Source: Collinsella sp. An307 (GTDB lineage Bacteria > Actinomycetota > Coriobacteriia > Coriobacteriales > Coriobacteriaceae). Taken from it: DNA of 64,000 bases. Every line of letters starts with the position of its first letter. Position 1 is the first letter of the stretch. The translations under genes and the position numbers were made by a program. Location: assembly GCF_002161805.1 (NCBI RefSeq), contig NZ_NFIP01000008.1, positions 62,001-126,000 on the forward strand, read 5' to 3'. The notes below the pieces were generated by a model that made no database searches, was not told where the DNA came from, and was given only the letters and a program-made list of their open reading frames with translations. Below are positions 15,101 to 25,420 of the stretch, in pieces.

Positions 15101-16438
15101 ATGTTCTCTCTGCACAAGACGTTAGGCGGTGTGCATCCGCCGCAGTGCAAGGACACGCGGGACTGCCCCGTCACGTCGATCGAGCCTCCCAAGCAGGTGC
15201 GCATCCCGCTGAACATGCACATCGGGGCGCCTGCTAAGCCGGTGGTGAACGTGGGCGACCACGTCTACATCGGTACGCTCATCGGCGATGGCGAAGGTCT
15301 CTGCGCGCCCGTGCACGCCACGGTTTCGGGCACGGTCACCTCGGTAGCCGAGGAGACGCTGCCCACGGGCCAGCACGCCCCGGTCGTCCAGATCGAGTCG
15401 GACGGCAAGATGGAGAACGACCCGGCGCTCGAGAAGCCCACGTACTCCAATAAGGACGAGTTCATCGAGTGCGTCCGCAAGTCGGGCGTCGTGGGCCTTG
15501 GCGGCGCTTCGTTCCCGTCGTGGTTCAAGATGAAGTGCCCGCCGGGCAAGAAGTTCGAGTTCCTTGTCGTAAACGCCATGGAGTGCGAGCCGTTCATCAC
15601 GAGCGACTATCGCCAGATGATGGAGCATGCCGAGCGTATCATCGACGGCGTGACCCGCATTGCCCGCGCGCTCGACATCCCCGCCGCCGTCATTGGCGTG
15701 GAGGACAACAAGCCCGAGGCGGTCGACAAGCTCAACGCGACCATCAAGGAAAAGGGCGTGGGTGACCTCGTCGAGGTGCTCATGGTCCCCACGCGCTACC
15801 CCATGGGTGGCGAGAAGGTCCTCATCCAGACCACCACGGGCCGTGCGGTGCCGGCCGGCGGGCTTCCCGTCGACGCGGGCTGTCTTGTGCTGAACGTCAC
15901 CACGGTCTCGCGTATCGAGGAGTACTTCCGCTACGGTGTGCCGCTCGTGCGCAAGACCGTCACCATCGCCGGTGACTGCGTCAAGAACCCCGGCAACTAC
16001 CGTATCCCCATCGGCATGAGCGTGCACGATGTGGTGGAGGCCACGGGCGGCCTTATCAAGGAGCCGCGTAAGATCATCATGGGCGGCCCCATGATGGGTC
16101 GTACCATTACCGACATCGACTGCCCGATCCTGAAGGCCAACAACGCCATCCTCTGCCTCGAGGACAAGGCGATTCTGCCCGACGAGACGCCCTGCATTCG
16201 CTGCGGTCGCTGCGTGCGCGTGTGCCCCTTGGGCCTCATGCCCTTCCAGCTCGATGCTGCCTCTCGCAGCCATGACGTGGTGAAGCTCGACGAGTACGCC
16301 GTCATGAACTGCATGGAGTGCGGCTCCTGCGCCTACACCTGCCCGGCGCACCGTCGCATCACCGCCTCGATTCGCGAGGGCAAGGGCTTCTACCGTTCCG
16401 AGACCGCGCGTCTCACACAACCCGCGAAGGAGGCGTAA
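15101..16438 (+). CDS. rnfC: Rnf electron transport complex subunit C
   Basis: 445 residues. The N-terminus has LGGVHPPQCK; a Gly-rich NADH/FMN-binding region follows (GLGGASFPSWFKM). Near the C-terminus are two 4Fe-4S sites, CIRCGRCVRVCP and CMECGSCAYTCP. RnfC oxidises or reduces NADH at the cytosolic side of the ion-pumping ferredoxin:NAD+ oxidoreductase. The ATG at 15101 has GGGGAAGGGGAGTTG before it; an earlier ATG at 15032 would overlap the promoter region. It heads rnfC-D-G-E-A with nearly no gaps. Confidence 0.95.
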   Translation: MFSLHKTLGGVHPPQCKDTRDCPVTSIEPPKQVRIPLNMHIGAPAKPVVNVGDHVYIGTLIGDGEGLCAPVHATVSGTVTSVAEETLPTGQHAPVVQIESDGKMENDPALEKPTYSNKDEFIECVRKSGVVGLGGASFPSWFKMKCPPGKKFEFLVVNAMECEPFITSDYRQMMEHAERIIDGVTRIARALDIPAAVIGVEDNKPEAVDKLNATIKEKGVGDLVEVLMVPTRYPMGGEKVLIQTTTGRAVPAGGLPVDAGCLVLNVTTVSRIEEYFRYGVPLVRKTVTIAGDCVKNPGNYRIPIGMSVHDVVEATGGLIKEPRKIIMGGPMMGRTITDIDCPILKANNAILCLEDKAILPDETPCIRCGRCVRVCPLGLMPFQLDAASRSHDVVKLDEYAVMNCMECGSCAYTCPAHRRITASIREGKGFYRSETARLTQPAKEA

Positions 16439-16443
16439 AGCGC

Positions 16444-17376
16444 ATGAACCTCATCAACGAAGCCTCCCCGCATTTCCACGGGAAGTCGCTTACGTGGAAG
16501 ATTATGGGCGCCGTTTGCTTGGCGCTCCTGCCGACGCTCATCGCGGCGACCGCGCTCTACGGTCTCGCCGCTCCGTTGCTGGTGCTTGTCTGCATCGCCA
16601 CGGCGCTCGTGTGCGAGCACGTGTGCTGCATCATCATGCATCGCGAGTCCACCGCCGGTGATTTCTCCTGCGTCGTGACGGCGATGCTTCTCGCCTACAC
16701 GCTGCCTGCTACTTGCCCCTTCCATGTGGCGGTTGCCGGTACTGCGTTTGCGATCATCGTGGTCAAGATGCTCTTCGGCGGCATCGGCTCCAACGTGTTC
16801 AACCCCGCCGTCGCCGGCCGTATCTTCATCATGGTGGCCTTCCCGTCGGCACTTTCGAGCTACCCTGCCGTCCAGGGCACGCCGCTTGACGCCATCACCG
16901 GCGCAACTCCGCTTGCGGAGGCCGCCTCGGGCGCTCCCACCGCGAGCTACCTTGACCTTCTGCTCGGCACCCATGCGGGTGCCCTCGGCGAGACCTGCAT
17001 CATCACGCTGCTCATCGGCTACATTTTCCTCTTGGTGGTGCGCGTGGTTGACGCATGGGCGACGGTGCCCTTCATCGCCACGGTTGCGCTCATCACGGGC
17101 ATCGGCGGCGAGGACGTCGTCTATCAGGTGCTCGCCGGCGGTCTTGCGCTCGGCGCGTTCTTCATGGCGACGGACTACACCACCACGCCCATGACGCCCA
17201 AGGGTAAGATCATCTTCGGCATTGGCTGCGGTGTCATCACCGCGCTCGTGCGCCTGTTCGCCTCCGCTCCCGAGGGTGTGGCGTTCTCCATTCTCTTCAT
17301 GAACATGTTCGTTCCGCTGATCGACCGCTATACGCGGACGCAGCCGGTGGGAGGTGTCAAGAATGCCCTCGTCTAA
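16444..17376 (+). CDS. rnfD: Rnf electron transport complex subunit D
   Basis: 310 residues with about eight to ten membrane segments. The FMN-attachment motif ITGATPL is present near residue 155, where the Thr carries covalent flavin. RnfD is a core membrane subunit thought to form part of the electron and ion path. The ATG lies 5 nt after the rnfC stop. It overlaps rnfG by 14 nt, consistent with translational coupling. Confidence 0.93.
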   Translation: MNLINEASPHFHGKSLTWKIMGAVCLALLPTLIAATALYGLAAPLLVLVCIATALVCEHVCCIIMHRESTAGDFSCVVTAMLLAYTLPATCPFHVAVAGTAFAIIVVKMLFGGIGSNVFNPAVAGRIFIMVAFPSALSSYPAVQGTPLDAITGATPLAEAASGAPTASYLDLLLGTHAGALGETCIITLLIGYIFLLVVRVVDAWATVPFIATVALITGIGGEDVVYQVLAGGLALGAFFMATDYTTTPMTPKGKIIFGIGCGVITALVRLFASAPEGVAFSILFMNMFVPLIDRYTRTQPVGGVKNALV

Positions 17377-17977
17377 CGAGACTCCCCAGAAGCTCTCCTG
17401 GATCGCCCGCCATCGCAACGGCTCGCTCTACGCGTTTGTGACCGTGCTCATCGCGGCCGTGGTTTGCGGCGGCGTGCTCGGCTTCGCCTATTACCAGGGC
17501 CAGTGGGCAACCACCGCGTTCGCCGATGCGGACGCCCGCCTCGACGAGGCGCAGGGCGGCGCCCAGCGCGCGCTTCTCTTCCCGGATGCGGCGAGCTTTG
17601 AGAAGCTCGATGCGCCGGCGATCGACGGCCTCAACTCCGCCTATGTGACCGATGCGGGCGACTACGTCTTCGACGTCCAGTCCGCCGGTTACCACGGTGA
17701 TGTCGAGCTTATGATCGGCATCGCCTCAGACGGTACCGTTGCGGGTATCCAGATCGTGTCCGAGGACGAGACCGACGGCATCGGCACGAACGCCCTGACC
17801 GAGGACTACTTCGGTACGTTCACCGGCCTTGCCGCTGAGGGAACGCTGACCGTCGAGGAGCCCGGCTCGGGCGAGACACAGGTGGACGGCGTCTCTGGCG
17901 CGACCTTCACCTCCACCGCCGTTGTCACGGACCTCAACATTGCCTTCGAGGCGTACGCTCAGTTGGGAGGTAACTAA
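17363..17977 (+). CDS. rnfG: Rnf electron transport complex subunit G
   Basis: 204 residues. One N-terminal membrane helix (about residues 22-43) anchors an extracytoplasmic FMN domain. The flavin-attachment motif DGVSGATFTS is close to the C-terminus, with its Thr as the covalent site. The start at 17363 (ATG) follows GGGAGGTGTCAAG; an earlier start at 17354 would overlap that site. It overlaps rnfD and is followed by rnfE after a single base. Confidence 0.92.
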   Translation: MPSSNETPQKLSWIARHRNGSLYAFVTVLIAAVVCGGVLGFAYYQGQWATTAFADADARLDEAQGGAQRALLFPDAASFEKLDAPAIDGLNSAYVTDAGDYVFDVQSAGYHGDVELMIGIASDGTVAGIQIVSEDETDGIGTNALTEDYFGTFTGLAAEGTLTVEEPGSGETQVDGVSGATFTSTAVVTDLNIAFEAYAQLGGN

Positions 17978-17978
17978 T

Positions 17979-18617
17979 ATGGCTCTCAATGAGAACGTGG
18001 TGCGCGAGCAGAATGCGCGCATCCAAGACCTCGTGCGCACGCCGGCCTTCCTTGTGGCTGCCGGCTCGCTGACCGGCCTCGCCGCGGCGACTTCGGTTGA
18101 AAACGGTATCGCCATCGGTGCGGTGAGTGCCATCGCCATTGTGGTTATGGCCGTGCTCGCTCGTCCTCTTCGCTCGATCACGGGCGTTTGGGCGCGCATC
18201 CCGGTGCTTCTTATGGTGAGCGCCACGGTCGTTGTGCTGCTCTCGTTTGCGATGCGCATCATCGACCCGCTCATCTACCAGAACCTCGGCATCTACCTGC
18301 CGCTCGCTGCGGTGAACGGCCTGGTTGCCGCCTTCATTTACGATGACGGCTTTACGGCAGGCCCCGCCAAGTGCCCGCTCGGCACCGCCGTGTTCTGCGC
18401 AGTGTGCACGTTTGTGACGCTCGTCTTCGTGGGCTTTATCAACGGTATGTTTGCCACGGGTGCGGTCTTTGGCCTCACCATGCGTGAGCTCGCCGCCTCG
18501 CCCATCGCGATCTTCGGCACGCCCGCTGGGTCGCTTCTGGTGCTCGCGCTCGTGTGCACCTTCGTGAACTCGATCGTCGACGCCGCTCGCAAGAGCGCAG
18601 AGGGAGGTGAGCGCTAA
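17979..18617 (+). CDS. rnfE: Rnf electron transport complex subunit E
   Basis: 212 residues with six membrane segments. The family signatures QNLGIYLPLAAVNG and TMRELAASP are visible. RnfE and RnfA are homologous membrane subunits that together hold an Fe-S site in the membrane centre. The ATG at 17979 follows TTGGGAGGTAACTAAT. The stop and the rnfA start share one base (TAATG). Confidence 0.92.
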   Translation: MALNENVVREQNARIQDLVRTPAFLVAAGSLTGLAAATSVENGIAIGAVSAIAIVVMAVLARPLRSITGVWARIPVLLMVSATVVVLLSFAMRIIDPLIYQNLGIYLPLAAVNGLVAAFIYDDGFTAGPAKCPLGTAVFCAVCTFVTLVFVGFINGMFATGAVFGLTMRELAASPIAIFGTPAGSLLVLALVCTFVNSIVDAARKSAEGGER

Positions 18618-19213
18618 TGGAGTTCTTCAACGCTCTGTTCTCTGCAGCGCTCGACCAGAACATTGTCTTTGGCCAGCTTGTGGGTATGGTCATCGTTTTT
18701 CTGGCCGCTGAGCGCCCGCAGGACGCCTTCCGCTTGGGCGGCGCCCTTTGGGCCGCGTGCTTTGCTGCCGGTCTCATCGGTTGGCCGGTCTACGCTGGCA
18801 TCTTGGCGCCCTGGGGCATCGATTACATGGCACCTGTGGTCTACCTGCTGGTGAGCGCCGCGGTTATCTTCGGTGGCGGTGCTATCGCGGCCGCTTCGCG
18901 CGCACGTGCCGAGCGCTCGCGCATCTATCAGCTCTGCGCGCTGCTTGCTGTCAACGCCGCCGTGCTTGCTACCCCGCTTTCGATGGCCGCCTCTGCTGAT
19001 GTGGCGACCTTCGACGTTGCCCTCGGCATCGCCTTTGGCACGGGCATGGGCATCTTCATCGCGGTGGTTGCCTTCGCCTTCATCCATGACCGCATCGACG
19101 AGCGCCTCGTTCCGGGCGTTCTCCGCGGTGTGCCCATCTCGCTCATCACGGCGGCCCTTATGGCTCTCGCCTTCACGGGCGTTGCGGGCATCGCCGGCGG
19201 AATGTTCGTGTAA
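18617..19213 (+). CDS. rnfA: Rnf electron transport complex subunit A
   Basis: 198 residues with six membrane segments, in the RnfA position after rnfE. It starts MEFFNALFSAALDQNIVFGQ, and the ERPQDAF and later RIDERLVPGVLRGVP stretches fit the family. It pairs with RnfE in the membrane. The ATG overlaps the rnfE stop; GGGAGGTGAGCGC is the ribosome site. In related clusters rnfB follows at once; here only a short stub does. Confidence 0.92.
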   Translation: MEFFNALFSAALDQNIVFGQLVGMVIVFLAAERPQDAFRLGGALWAACFAAGLIGWPVYAGILAPWGIDYMAPVVYLLVSAAVIFGGGAIAAASRARAERSRIYQLCALLAVNAAVLATPLSMAASADVATFDVALGIAFGTGMGIFIAVVAFAFIHDRIDERLVPGVLRGVPISLITAALMALAFTGVAGIAGGMFV

Positions 19214-19226
19214 GGGGGTTGGAGCT

Positions 19227-19406
19227 ATGGGAATCTACCTCATCGCACCGCCGATCATGATCCTTGTGCTTGCGGTCATCCCCGCTGCGGTGATCGGCTT
19301 TGCTTCGCGCGCCGTCCGCCGTGCCGACTGGCTTGAGGCCAAGGCTGCAGCAGAGGCTGCTGAAGCCGCCGAGGCAACCGAGGAAACGGACGCTGCTCAG
19401 GCGTAG
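19227..19406 (+). CDS. RnfB-position stub: 59-residue membrane peptide without Fe-S sites
   Basis: 59 residues. An N-terminal membrane helix (about residues 4-26) ends in GFASRAVRRAD, followed by an Ala/Glu-rich tail; there is no cysteine at all. The helix and the GFASR sequence resemble the N-terminal anchor of RnfB. A normal RnfB continues for over 200 residues with a 4Fe-4S region and ferredoxin-like clusters that take electrons from ferredoxin. The ATG follows AAGGGGGTTGGAGCT, and a strong terminator begins 30 nt after the stop, so the gene really ends here. It is either a reduced RnfB or an unrelated small subunit. Confidence 0.7.
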   Translation: MGIYLIAPPIMILVLAVIPAAVIGFASRAVRRADWLEAKAAAEAAEAAEATEETDAAQA

Positions 19407-19435
19407 GGCGTCTTGCCAACATATGCTGCGACGAG

Positions 19436-19470
19436 GCGCGGCGTGCTCCAAGGGGCGCGCCGCGCTTTTT
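19436..19470 (+). terminator. Terminator of the rnf operon
   Basis: GCGCGGCG (19436-19443) pairs with CGCCGCGC (19458-19465), followed by TTTTT. A clear intrinsic terminator. Confidence 0.85.
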
Positions 19471-19525
19471 GCGGAACAAAACGGCGTGACACACAAGGGG
19501 ATGGGCGGACAGAGGCCTGTTGAAG

Positions 19526-19676
19526 AAAAACCTGCGAAGTAAGTGGGCTCTGCAAGGATACGAGATGACACCTCAAAGGGGCTTGTGCATCAACTGGGAA
19601 AACGCGCTCACAATGAACCGGAAGCGAGCAGTTTGGACGGTTTGTTTGAAGTAGGCCACTTACTTCACGTGTTTTT
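19526..19676. repeat. Inverted-repeat element in the rnf-ligA gap (first)
   Basis: A 24-nt arm at 19526-19549 (AAAAACCTGCGAAGTAAGTG...) matches the inverse of 19653-19676 at 20 of 24 positions, including an unbroken 11-bp core GAAGTAAGTGG. The 103 nt between show no gene. Confidence 0.55.
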
Positions 19677-19826
19677 CGGAAAGGGGACTTTGTTCTGCAC
19701 GGATCATATGAAGTGCTCCGCCCAGCTCGAGCATTTGGAGAGTCCCGAAGGTCTGGTTCGTAGGCGCATTGCCCACAGGCTTTTACGTAAGTCTCTAGCA
19801 CATCTTCAGCGTGCCCTCTTGGAAAC

Positions 19827-22296
<2,470 letters not shown>

Positions 22297-22401
22297 GCGC
22301 GTCTTACCGATTCCTTACCAAATCCGTCATCTCCCCTTACCGAATGTGCGCCGGCGACCCGGTACGCTCGACGTTCCAGCAGTTTTGACCAATCTGCCCG
22401 C

Positions 22402-22434
22402 GCGACCCCAAAACGCGCGTGCGCGCTGCGCATC
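22402..22434 (+). promoter_or_regulatory. Candidate SigI-type promoter before sigI
   Basis: GCGACCCC, 18 nt, then GCGCATC. The same layout occurs at 24046-24078 before the lipoprotein gene of this cluster. C-rich -35 and CG-containing -10 elements are reported for SigI-type factors, so self-activation is possible. Confidence 0.4.
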
Positions 22435-22455
22435 CTATGGGCAGAAGGGGAGACC

Positions 22456-23211
22456 ATGGGCTTGCGGAACGACATTGCCGCGCGCGTGCGGGCGGCGCAG
22501 AGAGATGCGCATCGGGCAGATGACCTGGTGCGTGACTACCTGCCGTTCATCAAGGCCGAGACCGCAAAGTTCACGGGGCGAAGCCCCCAAGAGGGGTCTG
22601 ATGACGAGCTGGGAATCGCTATGTTTGCGTTTCACGAGGCGGTGATGGCATATGATGCGCGCCGCGGCGCGTTCCTGCCGCTTGCGGCCCGCTTCATCAA
22701 AAACCGCCTCATCGACTACCGCCGCCGCGAGGCGCGCCACCTCACGGTTGTGTCGCTCGACAGCGCAACCGACGACACCGACGGTGACGAGCGTCCCGCT
22801 CTGGTGGACCAAATCGCCACTGAACATTCGGAAATGGACGAGGGCATGGTTCGCGAGGCGACGCGAAAAGAGATTCGCGAGCTCGCTGCGCTCCTCGAGA
22901 CCTACGGCGTGTCGTTTGCTGACGTAGTGGACAACTGCCCTAAGCAGGACCGCACACTCGAGACCTGCCGGACCGCCATCCGCTATGCGCGCGAGCATTT
23001 TGAGCTCATCGAGCAGCTTGAGGCAACGGGTAAGTTACCGCTTGCCGCCATAGCCTCAGGCGCGGGTGTCGAGCGCAAGACGCTCGAGCGCCACCGTCGC
23101 TACCTTGTGGCGATGCTTCTCATCTATACCAACGGCTTCGACATCATTCGAGACCACCTCTACAAGGTGGTTGGTGCCGCGCCCGAGGTAGCGGGGGGTG
23201 ATGCGGCATGA
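22456..23211 (+). CDS. sigI: RNA polymerase sigma factor, SigI family
   Basis: 251 residues. Region 2 is seen as DDLVRDYLPFIKAETAKFTG, GIAMFAFHEAVMAYDA and FLPLAARFIKNRLIDYRRRE, the last being a SigI hallmark. The C-terminal part holds the SigI-C helix-turn-helix (GVERKTLERHRRYLVAMLLIYTNG, seen in two halves). SigI factors direct heat-shock or extracellular polysaccharide-sensing responses in Bacillota; a member in a Coriobacteria-like genome would have an unknown regulon. The ATG follows GAAGGGGAGACC. Its stop overlaps the start of the RsgI-like gene (ATGA), the standard sigI-rsgI arrangement. Confidence 0.93.
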   Translation: MGLRNDIAARVRAAQRDAHRADDLVRDYLPFIKAETAKFTGRSPQEGSDDELGIAMFAFHEAVMAYDARRGAFLPLAARFIKNRLIDYRRREARHLTVVSLDSATDDTDGDERPALVDQIATEHSEMDEGMVREATRKEIRELAALLETYGVSFADVVDNCPKQDRTLETCRTAIRYAREHFELIEQLEATGKLPLAAIASGAGVERKTLERHRRYLVAMLLIYTNGFDIIRDHLYKVVGAAPEVAGGDAA

Positions 23212-23987
23212 GGTACCTGGTGCTCGAGTGCGCTCTGAGCTTTGCCGTCGTGCTCGACGAAGAGGGCCGCGTGCGGCGCGTGCCCAACCTGGGCTACGCC
23301 GTGGGCGAGGTGCGGGAGGATATCTACCTTGCCGATACGCCCATAGACGACGCCGTGGCCCGGCGCCGCGGTCCGGCGCGCACGGTGTGGTGGCTGGCGG
23401 CTGCGGCTTGCCTCTGCGCTGCGATCATCGGCGGTGCGTGGTCCTGGCAGACGCCGCGAGGTACCGTGCACTTGGAGATCAACCCATCTGTTGCCATTGA
23501 GGTCAACCGGTTTGACCGTGTGGTTGGGCTTGCTGGTGAGAATGCCGACGGCGAGGCCCTTATCGAGGGCTATTGGTCCTACGGCAAGGAGGCCGAGACG
23601 GTGGTCTTTGAGCTTACCGACCGCGCGGCCGACGCGGGGGATCTTGCAGCAGGTGGCGCGGTGGCACTTGATGTGGCTTCGGACGACGAACCATGGCGCG
23701 CCGAGACCGAGGAGCGTCTGATCGCTGACCTCTCCGCTCACGTGGGCGAGGACATCATGGTCGCCCGTAAGGCAGACATCGAGGCCGCGCAGGCAGCTGC
23801 TGACGATCTGCCTGAGGAGGTAGTCGTCGAGGTGCCCGAGCCGGAGCCCGCGGACCCCGCGCCGGTGGAGGCCGCGCCTGCACCAGTGGAGACCGTGCCC
23901 GCGCCAGCCCCCGCCCCGACGCCTGCGGCAACCTACAGCGATGACAGCGGCTATGGGAACTCCGGTTACAGCGGTTACGACGATTAA
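23208..23987 (+). CDS. RsgI-like transmembrane anti-sigma factor
   Basis: 259 residues. An N-terminal cytosolic part of about 60 residues (VLECALSFAVVLDEEGRVRRV) would bind SigI. One membrane helix lies at about 62-82. The outside part opens with the RsgI signature HLEINPSVAIEVNRFDRV and AGENADG. A Pro/Ala/Glu linker then leads to a short tail ending SGYGNSGYSGYDD. RsgI proteins hold SigI inactive until an outside signal causes cleavage; in Clostridium the tail carries carbohydrate-binding modules, while here it is a Tyr/Gly/Asp tail like that of the next protein. The start overlaps sigI by 4 nt. Confidence 0.88.
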   Translation: MRYLVLECALSFAVVLDEEGRVRRVPNLGYAVGEVREDIYLADTPIDDAVARRRGPARTVWWLAAAACLCAAIIGGAWSWQTPRGTVHLEINPSVAIEVNRFDRVVGLAGENADGEALIEGYWSYGKEAETVVFELTDRAADAGDLAAGGAVALDVASDDEPWRAETEERLIADLSAHVGEDIMVARKADIEAAQAAADDLPEEVVVEVPEPEPADPAPVEAAPAPVETVPAPAPAPTPAATYSDDSGYGNSGYSGYDD

Positions 23988-24045
23988 CGCTCGCGTTCTA
24001 GCTTCTCCTGCGTAGCGGCAAGAAAAAAGTCCAAAAAGTACTCGT

Positions 24046-24078
24046 GCGACCCCGGTTTGGGAATGGGTCCTCCGCAAC
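24046..24078 (+). promoter_or_regulatory. Candidate SigI-type promoter before the repeat lipoprotein gene
   Basis: GCGACCCC, 18 nt, then CCGCAAC, parallel to the sequence before sigI (22402-22434). It ends 52 nt before the lipoprotein start. Confidence 0.4.
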
Positions 24079-24130
24079 CTATCACTGTCAGAAGGGAAAA
24101 CCGGAAGAACCGGTGACCAAAGGAGGAAAC

Positions 24131-25216
24131 ATGTTGGCTACAAGGACTCTCTTCCGCATCGCAGGCATCGGCGTGTGCGCTGCCCTGATAGCCGGGCTTA
24201 GCGGCTGCGGAACGCTGCTCCCCTCAACTCCCTCGGGTAGTGGCACGGCGGCCATCGGTAGCGTTCTTTTGAGCGTGAACCCCGAGATTGAGATCGCCTA
24301 TGACAGCCAGGGTGACGTGGTGGCGGTTTCTGGCGCCAATGAGGACGGCAAGAGCGTGCTTGCCGATTTTGACAACGCTATCGGTCGGCCGGCGACGATG
24401 GTTGCGGGTGAGCTCGTCGGCGAGATTGATGACGATGGCTACTTTGAGAACGGCATCGGCGGGCGCGAGCGCAATATCGTTCTCAAGATCGCGGACGGGT
24501 CGCGGGCGCCTTTCGATAGCTTTATGGATGACATGGCGGCAAGTGTGCAGAAGGTGGCAAGCAACCGCGGTTTGGGCTCGAGCGCCTACGCCATCGGAGA
24601 TGACGACCTGGACGATACCGGACTCATCGGCATCGATGCTGCCAAGCAGCTGGTATTGGGGCAGCTGGGACTCGATCTGGCGACGGTGACCTTCCACGAG
24701 CACGAGTATGAACTCGATGACGGCGTGTACGAGCTCGAATTCACGGCGAACGGCACCGAATACGATTTTGAGGTTGACGCTCGTACCGGCAAGGTGCTCG
24801 AGGCCGACTTTGACCGCAACGATGACTGGGACGACCGCGATACGTGGGATGATGGCAATTCTGGCTACGACGACGGCAACTCAGCATACGACGATGGAAA
24901 CTCCGCCTATGATGACGGCGACTCGGCCTACGACGATGGAAACTCGACCTATGACGACGATAGGGACGGCTACGACGACGGAAATTCCGCGTATGACGAC
25001 GGCGCGAGCGACTACGGCGTGACCGCAACGGTCTCGACCGCCGCTCCCGCCCCAGCTCCCGCTCCGGAGCCCACTCCAGCACCCGCTCCCGCCCCGTCAC
25101 CCTCCTACGATAGCGACAGTGGGTATGACTACGACAGCGGGTACGACTACGATGACGGAAACTCGGGCTACGACTCTGATAGCGGCTACGACGCTGACAG
25201 CGGATACGACGATTAG
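24131..25216 (+). CDS. Lipoprotein with RsgI-like and PepSY-like domains and Tyr-Asp-Asp-Gly repeats
   Basis: 361 residues. A signal peptide ends in the lipobox LSGC at about residue 26. Then SVLLSVNPEIEIAYDSQGDV and SGANEDGKS repeat the RsgI outside signature. A PepSY-like segment follows (GIDAAKQLVLGQLGLDL to DARTGKVLEADFD). From about residue 240 there are seven heptads of type S-x-Y-D-D-G-N, a stretch of Pro/Ala pairs, and a last Tyr/Asp/Ser/Gly block ending SGYDD. The acidic repeats could bind cations or the cell surface; that is inference. The ATG at 24131 follows AAAGGAGGAAAC. It is probably the third member of the sigI module. Confidence 0.8.
   Translation: MLATRTLFRIAGIGVCAALIAGLSGCGTLLPSTPSGSGTAAIGSVLLSVNPEIEIAYDSQGDVVAVSGANEDGKSVLADFDNAIGRPATMVAGELVGEIDDDGYFENGIGGRERNIVLKIADGSRAPFDSFMDDMAASVQKVASNRGLGSSAYAIGDDDLDDTGLIGIDAAKQLVLGQLGLDLATVTFHEHEYELDDGVYELEFTANGTEYDFEVDARTGKVLEADFDRNDDWDDRDTWDDGNSGYDDGNSAYDDGNSAYDDGDSAYDDGNSTYDDDRDGYDDGNSAYDDGASDYGVTATVSTAAPAPAPAPEPTPAPAPAPSPSYDSDSGYDYDSGYDYDDGNSGYDSDSGYDADSGYDD
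24850..25214 (+). repeat. Coding tandem repeats in the lipoprotein gene
   Basis: Imperfect 21-nt units (for example TACGACGATGGAAACTC) encode seven S-x-Y-D-D-G-N heptads up to about 25010. A second block of Tyr-Asp-Ser-Asp-Ser-Gly units runs from about 25110 to the stop. Such repeats can change number by slippage without shifting the frame. Confidence 0.85.
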
Positions 25217-25349
25217 CGCATCTAAAAGTCTCCTTTACAGGGGCGGCTCGAGCGGTCGCCCCTTTTGCATGTAGAGAGAACGCGTTTATCGCAACCGGCA
25301 AAACGATTCTCTGTCGGTTGCAAGATAGTGACAAGCTGGTGCAACTGTC

Positions 25350-25378
25350 TTGACAGGCGTGATAGCGTGAAGTAATAC
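25350..25378 (+). promoter_or_regulatory. Promoter of the marR gene
   Basis: A perfect TTGACA (25350-25355), 17 nt spacer and TAATAC (25373-25378). The -10 overlaps the palindrome described separately, so a bound repressor would block it. Confidence 0.6.
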
Positions 25379-25410
25379 TTGATAAGTCAACAATTGACAT
25401 ATCAAGTATT
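25374..25410. promoter_or_regulatory. MarR-type operator
   Basis: A 37-bp near-perfect palindrome. Each arm holds AATACTTGATA followed by one base and GTCAA; the centre is CAA. It covers the -10 of the marR promoter and ends 10 nt before the marR start, as expected for autoregulation. Confidence 0.75.
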
Positions 25411-25420
25411 GCGAGGAGCT

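Noticed and set aside
19227-19406. Stub gene as the start of a frame-shifted full rnfB
   Set aside because: The terminator begins 30 nt after the stop and no Cys-rich RnfB sequence is seen in any frame downstream.
24850-25214. Regular repeats considered as a CRISPR array
   Set aside because: Units are 21 nt, in frame, translate to a steady heptad and have no spacers.
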